A stretch of 64,000 nucleotides of DNA from Sipunculus nudus (taxonomy: Eukaryota; Annelida; Sipuncula; Golfingiida; Sipunculidae), in NCBI GenBank assembly GCA_026874595.1, contig CM049314.1, positions 57,956,300 to 58,020,299 on the forward strand, in the 5' to 3' direction. The notes below the pieces were generated by a model. It did no database searches. It was not told the origin of the DNA and saw only the letters and a list, made by a program, of their open reading frames with translations. Below, piece after piece: positions 1 to 11,385 of the stretch (position 1 is the first letter of the stretch; every line of letters starts with the position of its first letter). The translations under genes and the position numbers were made by a program.

Positions 1-839
1 CAAATGTTCAATTCAGGCTTAAAAATCTAATTAATGAACTGGAATTTTTATTTCATTTAGGAAAATACATCAAGAACGCTAGGCCATTTTCCCATAATTG
101 ATAAAATATTCTGTCCCACTTAGCCAAGTCGAAGCACAGTAATCAATTTCTGTTTGTCATCAAAGATACTACAAAAATTATAATATCTTTGCTTTTCATT
201 AAATAGGATATTTACATTTTGGTTGTTGTAACTCATCTTTATAAAAGAACGAGGATTCCTTTATTTCTGCGCATCAACTGTATCCTGTACTTTTCCAGGA
301 TCACTTGAACTTATTTCTAACGTTTAAGGCAAAGATAAGGCCTCGTGAATGAATGTATTGCAGTTTTCTTAACTTAGCTTCGTTATGATAGTTAACTTCC
401 AACTATTCTTTTAGCGATATGCCTCACAATATATAAAACGGAGAATCGCTGAATCAGATAACACTCGAAATATTTCATGACCTCCAAATATTGGATAAAG
501 TATCTAGTTATGGAGGGTTTATGTATATATATATATATATAAGATTTTAATTTTATGTAATATAAATATAATACTAACCACAAATATAGATATATAATAT
601 AAAGTTCCATTGAAGGATAACATCTAATCTGTATCAGTATTTGTAATCTGGATTTACTTTACTCATTTGTAAAATGACGTTAAAATTTGAAATAGGAGCA
701 TTGTCTAAAGTTAAGTTGAAACTAAAAGAAAAAAACTTCATAGTATAAATAGTGTCAATCCTTTGTCCTGTATAGCTTTTAAGTTTATATATAAACCTTA
801 TTTATTTTCAAATGGATTGTACAACTAGTTATTATAGCT

Positions 840-1015
840 TTTACGAGGCACTCTTCATGGCTCGGATGTAGGCGCTCGGTAGTCGCTGAAGGTGGAGGAA
901 ACAGGAGGACCTGGAGAAAACCACCGACCTTGGACGGGCCCAAGCAATCGACTCTTGTAGCCAGCGGAGAAGGCAGAGCGTTTTACTACTCAGCTGTCCA
1001 CCAAGACTAAAAGCA
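840..1015 (-). repeat. SINE-like dispersed repeat, possibly tRNA-derived
   Basis: The block has a GGTGGAGGAAAC..GGAGAAAACCACCGACCTT core. Read on the minus strand it begins with a stretch like a tRNA A box (cttagtggtaaaacgct in the better-preserved copy at 51540-51710). The B box is degenerate. It is present in both unit 1 and unit 4, so it was inserted before they separated. The tRNA origin is inference from the A-box-like start only. Confidence 0.4.
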
Positions 1016-1608
1016 CCTGCAATAAATAGATGATATTAATTGCACTTCACTCGAGGAAAAAGCATATAGGCATTCTAAGGGCAAATTTAAACAGAAACTG
1101 CTCAGTACACTTACGTCGGCCTTTTGTTTTAAAATCGTAATAACAGCAAATGGGAATTAACTGCGAATTAGAAAAATATTGTGAGACAAACTGGTGTATA
1201 TACTGTGCATACTGGCTGATATATTTTGCATACACTGGTGACCAGTAATTTATGTAATCTAATAAGAGGGTCATGTACATTAACCCTTTCTTGAACCTTG
1301 AAAGCTTAAGGGCAAGCGTATTATATAACTAACAGCAGATATGTTATGTTATCCCGAAATGAGTATTGATATATTCCACCTAGGTCAAAATTGAGACAAA
1401 TACGCAAATAAAAGTGGTAATGATTTAAAGACAATCTATTTAATGCGCCAGAATTACAAATTCACTACAACTTTATATCATTTCATAACGCAGCAGCGAC
1501 CTAACACATTTAAAACGTTAGAAGACAATAAGTCCATCCGATGAGTAGAAAAGTGAACATAGCATAAAAGGTGACCACATTACATTGAGGAATAAAAACA
1601 AAGTGTAC

Positions 1609-1752
1609 CTGACATGAGCATGGATCAAACGTCATTGGCGTGACGGTGCACTTTTTCTGTGGCCGAAAAATGGTAGACTGTGTACCGTATGTTACGAGCT
1701 GAAGGCTCATGGGCGTATTTGCAAAGTCAATAAATGGACAATTAACAACGGC
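1609..1752 (-). other. Candidate 48-codon exon (cysteine-rich), unproven
   Basis: On the minus strand a pyrimidine-ending acceptor (tttcag) is followed by exactly 48 open codons and then CAG|GTAC, which looks like a splice donor, so the exon would be phase 0 at both ends. The peptide ends in C-x3-TPMTFDPCSCQ. The paralogous stretch at about 52337-52475 keeps the same ends and the TPMTFDPC part but has an in-frame TAG, so at least that copy is dead. I do not recognise the family, and no neighbouring exon was found. Confidence 0.25.
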
Positions 1753-2552
1753 CTGAAACATTAAAGCATATATATTTGAATACAGGAAAAACAGGTTCTG
1801 TCCAATTATATATACACAAGTAGTGCAAAGCAAACTTTGTGACTTATGTTTTTGACTGGGAGGGCATTCAAATTACCGCTGGCTTTCTCACACTGTGCAC
1901 AAAAGTACCTAAGTGGCTGACTGACTTTTCTAGGTATGTAATGAACTAGTGGATTCAGGCTGAAGCCATCTAGCGGAGGTTACATTTACTAGATTCCCTG
2001 GTCGGAAACTAAATTTACATTAATATACAGATACAGTAAACTCTCACCTAACGTCCACCTCGGTACAGGTAAAACCTCAAAACGACGATCACTTTTTCAT
2101 TGCTTCTTTCTATATATCTTTCAATTTAAATCTGGGACACCGGCCACCTCTTTTTTTCTGTTTTACGAACAGTTATTTTGGCCCACACGAGTGACCAGAC
2201 AGTGGACCATATCAGTTAGAGGTATGCGGTAAACTTTAGTATTCCAGTTAGTAATGAAGATATATATGGCAATCATAGATACTAATATTAACAATGCATA
2301 GCCATACGGGCTGTTGCGAAATCCTTTGGAAGTCAAACCTCGCTTAGACGACAATCTCGAAAATGCAGTACTGAATAAAATGGCATAAAAATGGATAAAC
2401 TGTTTGTCGGTTACTGCATTGTGATATTGCTTAAATTAAAACCTCAAGAAACCATAAGATATTGACTTGCGAATATGAGAGTAACCTCAGTATATTTGGA
2501 TTTGGTTAAGTGCGAAGTCCGTACCACGGTATATGCGAGCACAGTGTTACAC

Positions 2553-2556
<4 letters not shown>

Positions 2557-2612
<56 letters not shown>

Positions 2613-2625
2613 TGTGTGTGTGTGT
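2557..2625. repeat. (AG)n followed by (TG)n microsatellite
   Basis: About 54 bases of perfect AG dinucleotides run straight into about 14 bases of TG. Unit 4 lacks a comparable tract at the matching place (around 52850), so this expansion is private to unit 1. Confidence 0.95.
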
Positions 2626-3627
2626 TGGTGTATAGGCCGCAGCTGTTGTTGTCCGTAGTTGACCTAAACGAAGACATGGTATATGAGGCCAATTTTATAA
2701 TTTTTTAATGAGCAATTGGCGGTGACCTCAAACGTTGTAATTATAAGGATGGTGATGCTTTAATTGTGTCAGGCGAATCAAGTACACCATAAAAAGATCG
2801 TAATGTGCTAATTACAGTGCTATGTGTTTTTGCATTTGTAAGGAACAACAGCACGGGAAGTTAACGTTTTGCTGTCAGTGTCCAGAAGCTGAGGGAACAT
2901 TGCAGCCGGATATAAAATAGAAGATAGAAGAATATCGTCATCATAGGTCAAACTTTATTTTATTATTTGGATATCATTTGAGTTTATTATTCTTTGTACT
3001 ACCTGTGTATTTGTCCAATGACCACGAAAACGGTGATCTTCATCTGGATCTGAAAGGTCATGTCACCCGAAACGCAGGGTTATTGTGAACCCCGTATTTT
3101 CCAAATGTTGTACATCTTGATTTGTACCTAGTCGTTGGATTGATCGGAAGACAGGTGAACTTGACCATGGTCGTCATAGTCAAATTTGCGGAAATAGAGG
3201 AATTTATGAGTTATAAATTTCCATATTCTTTCAAGTACTGCATATTTTTCCTTAAATTGTATATACAAATTTTATCAGCAAAGGTTTCAGAAGAGTTTGA
3301 AAAAAATTGTTGCCTTGACCTTGGAAAGGGTTTATGTATGCCTCAGTTGAAGGGGACCTTTTTAAAATGGGGCATGCCTGATGTCTGGGAATACAACGGA
3401 TATTCGGTGCTAGATCTTTCTAGGGTTTAATTCATTTAAATTCGGATCCGAGAAGATGAAATTGCAAATCAAATATTTCTAACAATATTTCATATTCTAC
3501 CTCCATAACAAGACAGAGCTGGATACTGCAGATGAGAGTATTATCTTTTCATATAAAAATACAGTCATTATCTTTCAATTAAATTTGTTTATATAGTTTA
3601 TGCAGTGATGTAAATACCTTATCTTTA

Positions 3628-3642
3628 TTTTCTCTGTTTCAG
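3628..3642 (+). promoter_or_regulatory. Predicted 3' splice acceptor in the 5' UTR of ACS-1
   Basis: A pyrimidine-rich run ends in tctgtttcag, with the AG at 3641-3642, 13 bases before the ATG. The same acceptor occurs before ACS-3 (AG 43018-43019) and ACS-4 (AG 53847-53848). This implies a spliced non-coding first exon joined just upstream of an uninterrupted coding exon. The upstream donor was not located. Confidence 0.6.
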
Positions 3643-3655
3643 TTTTAAAAGAGCG

Positions 3656-5305
3656 ATGGACCAGAAGAGCTACATTAATAGTCCATCATCATTTCCCCTC
3701 ATGTATACAACATGGCCGGAACTGTTAGATGAACGTGTCAAGGAAAACCCAAACAAGGTAGCGCTAAAGATTTACACAGAGGATATGAATTCCGATTCGC
3801 TAACATACGCCGAACTCCAGCAGAGATCCTTGGCGGTTGCTACTGTACTCCGACGCTCGGTGCCTGAAATGGAATATGAGGACACGGTAGGCATAATCGG
3901 TGCTAACACGTGCGAACTGCTAATAACCATACATGCAGTTTTCGCTCTAGGCGCTGTGATTGTGTTTCTTCCACATCATGCTAAAACAGCTAAAGACCTA
4001 CGTCCCTTCCTGCAAACAACACAGTGTAAATTATTGGTTTTCCAGCATGGTAGTTTGGATTCCTCCACATTGGGTCCATTAGAGGAACAGGGAACCCGAC
4101 TAGTTCGTTATGGATGCAATGGTGAGGAGGGCATCAATGGGATTAGATCCCTCGGCAAACTTCTGGAAAATGTGACTTCATCGGAAGTGAATGATACGAA
4201 GAAATTGAAAAATGAAATTCACTCCGATTTGGCAGCCACAGTGTTTTTTACTTCAGGGAGCACTGGCGTTCCTAAAGCTGTTACTTACTCACATTTCCAG
4301 CTGATTAACAATGTCCATATTTTCGGAAAACAACTGAAGCTTACGCATAACGATATTTTCTTCAACGACAGGGCCATTGTCCATATTGCGTCATTCGTAT
4401 GCATACATTGGTTTCTGGTATCAGGCCTGTGCTCCGTCTGTCTGGACACTCATGTCACAAGAACGGACATAAAGACAATATTTGAAATCACTAAAAGAGA
4501 AAATTGCACCGTTTCCCTGGCGTTTGGTTATGTTCTCTTCGATATGCTAAACGCCGAAAAATTAGCAAAGCAATACCTTAGTTCCCTAAGGCTTGTCATC
4601 ACAGCGGGGCAGACGCTGAACGAACGATTAGCATCAGAATTCCGACGGGTGCTGCCAGATATTTGGCTGGTTAATGGGTTTGGGTCAACAGAAATAGGAT
4701 ACACTCTGATGAATCAGGAACGATTGGAGGAGCGGGAAGACGGCTTCATAGGGCCGCCCCTGCCGTACTATGAAATGAAAATTGTTGGAGATCATGGTGA
4801 AACATTACGACTTGGCGAAATTGGCGAACTGCATATAAGAGGCCTTTTAATGGCGATGGGGTATATGCGTGGAGACAACCTACAGGATCTGACGTCACGG
4901 GAGGGGTGGTTTGCCACCGGTGACATGGCCGTGTTGAACGGTAGCGGTCATATCAAGATCGTTGGCAGATGCGCGGACATAATTAAACGTGCTGCGATTA
5001 AAATATATCCAACAGAAGTTGAAAACGTTATTTCTGAACATCCTGAAATCAGTGCTGTCCAAGTGTTTGGCGTCCCCGACGAGCGACTCGGAGAAGAGAT
5101 CTATGCATGCGTGATTCTGAAGCAGGGCAGCACGATGAATGAGGCGGATTTGTTGGATTGGTCTGCTGGAAGATTCAAAGATTCCAAAGTTGGAGATAAT
5201 AGGGCCCCGAAGTTTGTGGAAGTATTTGGAGACTTTCCACGCCTTCCTTCTGGAAAGGTTTTCCGAAAAGGACTGAAGGCAGAAATCCTTGGGCGTATGG
5301 GCTAG
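3656..5305 (+). CDS. ACS-1: ACSF2-like acyl-CoA synthetase (AMP-binding enzyme)
   Basis: 549 codons, intact, in one exon. The family activates a carboxylic (probably medium-chain fatty) acid with ATP to an acyl-adenylate and then forms the CoA thioester. Seen: ATP-loop TSGSTGVPK at residues 199-207, the GFGSTE adenylate motif at 341-346, the GWFATGD motif with TGD at 421-423, the hinge motif GRCADIIKRAAIKIYP at 437-452, and the C-terminal PSGKVFRK with the catalytic lysine at 534. The start is the first ATG after a predicted acceptor and matches copies 3 and 4. There is no obvious mitochondrial presequence and no SKL-type C-terminus (it ends GRMG), so the location is uncertain; ACSF2 itself is mitochondrial and longer. 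The hinge has Ala447 where the family normally has Gly. Alternatives are a 4-coumarate:CoA- or luciferase-like ligase. The enzyme class is firm; the substrate is not. Confidence 0.9.
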   Translation: MDQKSYINSPSSFPLMYTTWPELLDERVKENPNKVALKIYTEDMNSDSLTYAELQQRSLAVATVLRRSVPEMEYEDTVGIIGANTCELLITIHAVFALGAVIVFLPHHAKTAKDLRPFLQTTQCKLLVFQHGSLDSSTLGPLEEQGTRLVRYGCNGEEGINGIRSLGKLLENVTSSEVNDTKKLKNEIHSDLAATVFFTSGSTGVPKAVTYSHFQLINNVHIFGKQLKLTHNDIFFNDRAIVHIASFVCIHWFLVSGLCSVCLDTHVTRTDIKTIFEITKRENCTVSLAFGYVLFDMLNAEKLAKQYLSSLRLVITAGQTLNERLASEFRRVLPDIWLVNGFGSTEIGYTLMNQERLEEREDGFIGPPLPYYEMKIVGDHGETLRLGEIGELHIRGLLMAMGYMRGDNLQDLTSREGWFATGDMAVLNGSGHIKIVGRCADIIKRAAIKIYPTEVENVISEHPEISAVQVFGVPDERLGEEIYACVILKQGSTMNEADLLDWSAGRFKDSKVGDNRAPKFVEVFGDFPRLPSGKVFRKGLKAEILGRMG

Positions 5306-7050
5306 AACAGGTTCATATTAACATCTGACCTTTGCATTTAAGCAAAGAAAAGATATATTTTTAAATTACTAATATAATATCTGCAACATAAATATCACTG
5401 ATGATAAATGCGAGATGCTTTTCTTAATCACCTGTACATATCAGCTTATGCTATTATTTGTAAACAAATATTATTATATATTATCATGGTCAAAGGAAGC
5501 ATTTCATATTCTTTACATTTTTAGCGAACCTATTTGCTTTTTCGATGGTTTGTGGCTTTATCCTTCGTCTGAAGGTTTATAATTTCAAGTAATATACCGG
5601 TTGTCTGAAAGATTTAATGAAAGCGGTCAGCAGTTGATTCTGTGTAAAATGTAAAGATCGAACAAAATGGCCTTTAAAAATCCTTTAAAAAATACCTCAC
5701 ACTATATATATATTTTAAATGCTTACTGGATTGTAAATTTAAGGCCTAACCTAAACAACTAAGGCCATTGTGACTTACATTTTGCAAGTTACACCTGTTT
5801 TTGTGTGCTTTTAATACACAGATGTTTACACACTGTTCAAGTCAGCTGGGCGTCATTACTAATGGGTCACTTATTGTTTGGTTTGTTGAATGTCTGCTGC
5901 TATTAAATTCTGTGTTTTTGATTGAGCAAAGAACAGAGTGATTCATGTAAGTTTTTATTAAATCAGTGTTAGAAATAAAATTAGGAAGGTTCGTTAAAAA
6001 ATATTGTTTTATTTACCTTTGTATGTAATATCATACAAATTTCATGAAGATTTCGGAATATTCCTCCTCTTCCATGACAAACTGACAGCCTTGTAATCCG
6101 ACATAAATACGAGGACTATCAAATTATGACCATATATGCAAAAAAATCTGCATATAAACCTTACTTGCTTGATAGCTACACTATTACCTAAATTAATGTA
6201 GGATGCATTATGTGAAGAGGATAAAGTAAAAAAAATCATCTGGACCTGAGAATTTAAAATACGACGCCTATCGAGATTAAATAAAAAAGATAAAGGCTAC
6301 ACCAAGCATAGCGCCATATCGGCCCTTTGACATTACGACCAGATTGAGTGGGCTTACTAGCCCAAATACCATTGCCTACCGAGTCGGGTTGTCACGGCTA
6401 CACAAAGCATTAATTGTTCTACTGTTTCTGGGAACAAAAATATGGTGCGAGCGGGAATTTTGAAAGTTTACAAGGAAAATTTTTAAGATTCACTTTATTT
6501 CCCGAGTTTTATTTGCAGAGTGGAAATAAACTATTGTATAATAATAATAATACACGAGGCGGACTATTGCACCTTAACCTCATAACAATATATATAGTGT
6601 GATAATTAAGCAAGATAATAAAAAAAACACAGACAAAATTCTGAGAAAAAAGTCCTTTACCTTGACTGTCACCTTATGATTCATTACCTTATATTGTTTT
6701 ATATTGACCTGATTGCCAAGTCATGGCTGTTAGTGTGCCGACCAAGCCAGCATTTAGGCCTCTTACTGTAATTTGCTAGTGATAAAAATGTGGTTAATGT
6801 CGAGTCATGCTACTCACATCCAACGGGTCATGAACACTTGATGGATTTTTTTTTATTTGGGGGGGGGGCAGGGTCAAGTCATTAATACATTCACAAAACG
6901 ACTCCTCCGCTAACCGTTGTTTTGTGCAACCTTGGCCTTCCTGTACTTTTCCGTTGCAGGGGTGGATCCAGGATTATTGAAATATGGGGGGTGGGGACAT
7001 ATATAGAGCATATATGATGGATCACTGCCACCATATCTTTCGTCAAAAAT
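5306..7050. repeat. Downstream block of unit 1, shared with units 2-4
   Basis: No gene is seen. The 3' flank resembles 26819-27260, 44682-45120 and 55512-55880. At about 5750 it jumps to the equivalent of 28850/46640/56960, so roughly 1.5 kb present in the other units is missing here. A second deletion near 6510 skips the equivalent of 47400-48430. At 6840-6990 there is a G-run followed by the CAGGGGTGGATCCAGGAT sequence that recurs at 30300-30420 and 48870-48990. Confidence 0.6.
6957..6975 (+). repeat. CAGGGG(C/T)GGATCCAGGAT terminal-like repeat
   Basis: The same tract recurs at about 30398 and, in degraded form, at 48962. A CAGGGGCGG-type end is common in hAT-derived miniature elements; assignment to hAT is inference because the opposite end was not found. 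Confidence 0.3.
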
Positions 7051-7424
7051 ATGTATTTATCGGCCGGTGCGCACCCTACGCTCTTCTAACGAAAGTCTTC
7101 TAATATTGCCTAAGTGCCGTACGAAAGTCGGTGAACGTTCTTTCAGTTATATTGCCCCTAAGATCTGGAATTCCCTTCCAGCTGAACTTAGAAAATCCCC
7201 CACTATCAATACTTTTAAGACAAATCTTAAAACATACCTATTTCTGCAGGCATTTTGTAATTAGCAACCTTTACCATACATGTAATCTCGGGTGTGTGTG
7301 GTTGAGTAGGTGTGTGTGTGTGTGTGTGTGAGTGTGCTTATATATTTATATATTGTGTAACTGATGTGTAAAAATGCAAGCGCTGTGAGTCTGATCTTGG
7401 AGTTCAGCGCTATATAAGTACTAT

Positions 7425-7455
<31 letters not shown>
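7050..7455 (+). mobile_element. 5'-truncated non-LTR retrotransposon, 3' end (CR1/L2/Rex1-like)
   Basis: The open stretch up to 7264 encodes the last part of a LINE reverse-transcriptase protein: LRSSNESLLILPK, GERSFSYIAPKIWNSLP, then an FKTNLKTYLF motif and a stop. The tail follows, with a GT-rich stretch (7310-7336) and gcgctatataagta, ending in an (ATT)n run at 7426-7455. An ATT-type microsatellite tail is typical of CR1/L2/Rex1-type elements. The matching place in unit 2 (around 30440) has no such insert, so this is a private insertion of unit 1. Confidence 0.75.
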
Positions 7456-7470
<15 letters not shown>

Positions 7471-7520
7471 TTTAAATATATATACTCCCCAAGAGTGATA
7501 TATATATATATATATATATT

Positions 7521-7551
<31 letters not shown>

Positions 7552-7560
7552 ATTTAACGT
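7455..7560. repeat. Compound (TA)n microsatellite
   Basis: Several TA runs are separated by short unique words. It directly abuts the ATT tail of the LINE fragment. Confidence 0.9.
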
Positions 7561-7764
7561 AAACGGCGGAATTCATTGAAGGGAAATCATTTAGCTACAG
7601 AAATGTTTATATCTGAATCCATCATTGGTATATATCCAAATTAATTATTCTTCTGAAAATACAAATAGATATCAGCATGGCACAGACACACGCTTATAGC
7701 CCGGTGATTCTTTGTTTCTTTTTAAACTTTTGTGCTTAAATTGATTCGGGGGACTTTTATCTTA

Positions 7765-7960
7765 GCTGACTGAAAGTCATATGAGCTACAGTGATCACTC
7801 TTTGTCCGTCGTCCATTGGGCCATCCGGCCATCCGGCCGTCGGTCCGTTAACGGGGCTAAGTTCGTGACCGCTGGACCTAGAATCTTCTCACTCAACATC
7901 CCGGGAGGTCCATGAAAGATCTCCTAGCAAACCTGAAGTCCAGTCGTTCTCGCCCGCGGA
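7765..7960 (+). repeat. GTCCGTC-type dispersed repeat
   Basis: Begins with agctgactgaaagtcatatg and runs into short GTCCGTC/CCATCCGGCC iterations. Relatives lie at 30785-30905, 27630-27730 and 45468-45560, the latter two starting TTTAGCTCAGCTGA. It looks like a moderately repeated element with an internal CCGTC minisatellite; the class is unknown. Confidence 0.5.
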
Positions 7961-7992
7961 GGAAAGACTTCATTCCCGCATATCATTTCTAC

Positions 7993-7993
<1 letters not shown>

Positions 7994-8074
<81 letters not shown>
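7994..8074. repeat. (TA)n microsatellite
   Basis: About 80 bases of TA with one interruption. The tyrosine-isoleucine open frames across it are artefacts. Confidence 0.95.
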
Positions 8075-8076
<2 letters not shown>

Positions 8077-8257
8077 TACAATATGCTGTCATACGTTTGT
8101 TCGATTTCAGAAATATACTGATTGAATAGCATCTGACCTACAATTGTTGTTACCAGTTTAAAATCATACATAGAAAAAAGACTTTCGAAAGAGGAGGGAT
8201 AACGAAACCCAAGCAAGATAAATTCTCAGTTCTGTTATGATACCGGTATACCTAAGC

Positions 8258-9889
8258 TAAAAGAATCCGACTTCCCAATGCAGCGCTGGAGAAAAATGGT
8301 TGGACACTGCTAATCAATGATAACCTTGGTCCATTGATCCAAAAGTCTGACCAACTACATCTTAATTAGAAAGGCACACAGGTCTTTCGTTCAAATATAT
8401 GTATTGAAATCAAAATTGCAACCTCACTTAAAAATTTTCACACGCAAGCCGTAATAGAATTGACATGAACTGTACCCCTTGCAACCTGAACAACTTACCC
8501 TATCAAATAATTGACAGTTACATTCCTGTTGGTCACAATGAACCGCCTATCTGCTCGCAGAAAACTGGAACTTCTATTAGACACTGTTACAAAGTATCAA
8601 CAATCAACATGGCCTTACTATAATCCACTTAAATATAAGAAGTCTTCCCCCTTAATTTGATGAACTATCGCTCCTACTTAAGGTTTATACAGTCCATGTA
8701 GCTTGTCTCTCTAGGACTTATATACGATATACTGTTGGGTAAACTAAAACAATATGGCGTGTTATATAAGCAGTTCGTCCGATTCCATAACCATAATTCC
8801 GCATTGAGGTCCGTTAATACTGGTGTACCACAAGGCACGGTACTCGGACCTATTCTGCTTTTATTATACCATAACGACTTGCCTGTTTATATAACAGACG
8901 CTAAATGTTCAATTTATGCTGACGACATCACTCTATACGCAGACGTTGAGGAATTCTCTCACCTTGGCCTCATAATTGATTCACATCTCCCATGGAAATC
9001 TTACACTTCTGCTGGTTTAAAAAAGTTATGTTGCAAAAAAGGGCTATTACACAGACAAAGCAAATATCTGCCACCAAAGGTTCTACTCACAATATATCAT
9101 GGTTTCCTTCAGCCGACATTAGACTTTGGCTTAACTGTATGGGGCAGCTGTCCGAGCATCTTCCGTGCCGCTATCCAACGTATTCAGTGTCGGGTGGCAA
9201 GGAATATAACAAGAAGCTATAACCCGTCACAAAGTAGTCTGGAATTAATCAAAGAGATAGTTTGATGACAGTCGAGCAGCGATACCTTTTATCTGTTGTG
9301 ACTTATAAATGCATAAATGGTTTAGCCCCTGCGTATCTATGTGATAAATTCGCTCTGGCTAAAGACATTCATCATCATTCCACACGCTCAACCAATAACA
9401 ATAACTGTATCCTTCCCAAACCACGGATTGAATCTTTCAAAGCTGCTTTATTCTATGCAGGCAGTATCCTAGTGAATGCCCTTCCCCTGGACATTAAATG
9501 CGCCGCTAATTCGCAGAGTTTTTTAATAGCTACCACGTGCGTACTTTTCTAGTCTAACAGCGGTTTCTTAGTTTTGGCACTATACGAGATTGTTTAAGTT
9601 AGAATATTCGTTCTTACCACTCTTAGTACGAATATCTCCATGATAATCTATTTATTTTAAAGTATAATCTGTCATTTTGTAATAGTGTTATTGTCTTAGT
9701 AAGTCTTTCATATTCGTATTGTAATTTGTACTTTAATTCTATTTCATGGTCATATTTTGTTGTTTAAAAATTTCTTGTACTTTATATATGTAACAGGGCC
9801 CTGCTTACAAGAGAAGTGTTCTTCTGGTGCAGGCTACCCTGCATGTTATTGTAATAAATCTATTACTTAATAAATAAATAATCCTTAGA
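8258..9889 (+). mobile_element. Internally deleted non-LTR retrotransposon with RT remnant
   Basis: The left part (about 8620-8690) contains NIRSLPP..FDEL-like codons, the usual start of a LINE endonuclease. It jumps to reverse transcriptase with GVPQGTVLGP (about 8826) and the catalytic YADD at 8915-8926. A second internal deletion follows, and the frame resumes with HLGLIIDSHLPWK. After a frame change at about 9262 the C-terminal YKCINGLAPAYL region is seen, then a non-coding tail with TAAATAAATAA. Unit 2 has an uninterrupted equivalent at 31079-31100, so the edges are set by an empty site. Most of the endonuclease and RT palm is missing, so it cannot be autonomous. Confidence 0.8.
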
Positions 9890-10681
9890 GACACTTGCCG
9901 TAGAACACAACCACTAGCGACCTGATAAAGAACTACTCTTTGTACTTATGTATTTGCTCGGAACATGTTCAATGAACCTGGACGCTGATGCGCACCTTGC
10001 GATATCATGGCGCAGATTTTGGGTCCACGAATGAGGAGAACTCTCAATTTGCATTTGTACACCGCACCCTGCATTCTAACCTGATTTCTCAGTGAATAGT
10101 GCAATATCTTTCCGAAAGCACTTGCTTAAGTGATGACACCCTGTATATTATGCATTACAATATCGGAAACACTGTCAGAATAACTGATTTGGTGTTTTAC
10201 TAACAGTTGTCATAAATTGTCATAAATAATTGATACAACATTATCACGACATAGTAACCAATGATGAGATTTACTTTGCCCCTATTCTCCTTACAATGTT
10301 TTTTTTTGGCTGGCAGAACAAGGCTTTTTGAGGTACCATAATACCTCTGACACAGCTTTGGCTGAACCTTCCCTCTTAGCATGGCAGGTCAGTTTTTATC
10401 TTTTGTATTGATCACCTTATTCAGTACATGACTACTTGTCCGCTTGAACACTTATTCGTTCGTATGGCAATACAATTAAGCCCGAGATAACGCTAACTGG
10501 TTTTGTATGGAGAATTCGACACATTCAGTTTCAGCAAGGTGGTGATAATGCCACCCCTGTCCACTTACCTAGGGGCGTAAATAGAAGGGGGGGGGGGGGT
10601 AGTCAAAGTTTTACAAAGTTGGGATAGTCAATGTAATCACCACCCTCTACCCCTGATTTTCAGAGAAAAATGTTTATATAT
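9890..10681. repeat. Unit 1 segment paired with 31085-31910; no gene
   Basis: Collinear with unit 2, for example tccttagagacacttgcc at both places. It includes a G-run of about 13 at 10589 after taggggcgtaaatag. Open frames here are not conserved in unit 2. Confidence 0.65.
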
Positions 10682-11340
10682 TGTTACATGTATATGTTTT
10701 ACAGTGTCGCGTGTATCTGATGTGTTATGCGCAGGGTTTGGCGTTGACATTTTGATTCGTGTAGCGCAGGCATAGGGCGTTGCTATGGCGTTAAGAGACA
10801 CAACGCTCGGTGTAGTCTGTACTGGTTGAACTCTGATGGTAAACACAGCGCTCGCTGTTGTGCTAATCTGGAACTTTCTGGGCTGTTCGCGCTCCACGAG
10901 CGCGTCTTGTTGTGTTCTTTGGGAAGTTTCTAGGCTTTCGGTCAAAATGTTATAAATAGGGGCTATGCTAGAGCCGAGAGGAGGAGAGTGAAAAATTCCA
11001 GCGGATAAGGAAGAGTGTGTGTCAGTTTAGGGACGGACATTTCCGAGAATTGCAGAACCTATAGATATTCTTCTTTGGGATTATTTGGGATTCTTTGAGA
11101 TAACATTAGACTATTCTCCGAGTAGATTTACGAGAACTGTTCATCTGGATTATATGTTTTAAAGGACTGGTGGAGCTGTGAGAATGGTAGTATCCAGATT
11201 CAGAGCAGAGGATTCTCTGGTACTGTAAATTTTGATTGTTTTACTGTGTAATTCTATTGATTAAGTGTCCAGGAGGCTTAATAGTTTAGACATTTATTAG
11301 GCCTTGACCTAGACACATTGTTTACATTACAATGTTAACA
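10682..11340 (+). mobile_element. Putative solo/5' LTR of a Gypsy-type retrotransposon
   Basis: Homology to unit 2 breaks exactly where tgttacatg begins (after gtttatatatt), and the block ends in tgttaaca, giving TG...CA ends. A TATAAATAGGGG promoter-like box lies at about 10949-10962, followed by purine-rich leader sequence. No partner LTR was found downstream, and the 3' edge is the less certain one. No primer-binding site was recognised. Confidence 0.5.
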
Positions 11341-11385
11341 GGATTTATCTCAGTGGTTTTTTTGCTATTGTTTTTACATCTTAAC

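Larger units (their letters stand above)
1..3641 (+). repeat. Upstream block of duplication unit 1 (paired with 50391-53848)
   Basis: Seen: this stretch is collinear by eye with 50391-53848 upstream of ACS-4, for example in the opening sequence and in the tracts around 1640-1830 (paired with 52330-52540). No confident host gene lies in it. It holds a SINE-like element (about 840-1015), an AG/TG microsatellite (2557-2625) and a possible minus-strand exon (1609-1752). The last 700 bases, nearest the gene, are also shared with the sequence upstream of ACS-2 and ACS-3, so the promoter-proximal part is common to all four units while the distal part marks the 1/4 subtype. Confidence 0.75.

Noticed and set aside
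2444-2708. Arginine-glutamate and serine-leucine repeat proteins
   Set aside because: Both strands are open only because of the AG microsatellite; the unit 4 paralogue lacks it.
3122-3430. A 102-codon upstream frame before ACS-1
   Set aside because: Not open in the homologous sequence of the other three units; more likely part of the 5' intron.
7994-8074. Long YIYIYI open frames here and at 12635-12709, 30475-30528, 37302-37386
   Set aside because: They are translations of TA microsatellites, open in several frames on both strands at once.
10637-10945. Minus-strand 102-codon frame
   Set aside because: It lies inside the putative LTR, opposite its TATA box, and has no recognisable motif.
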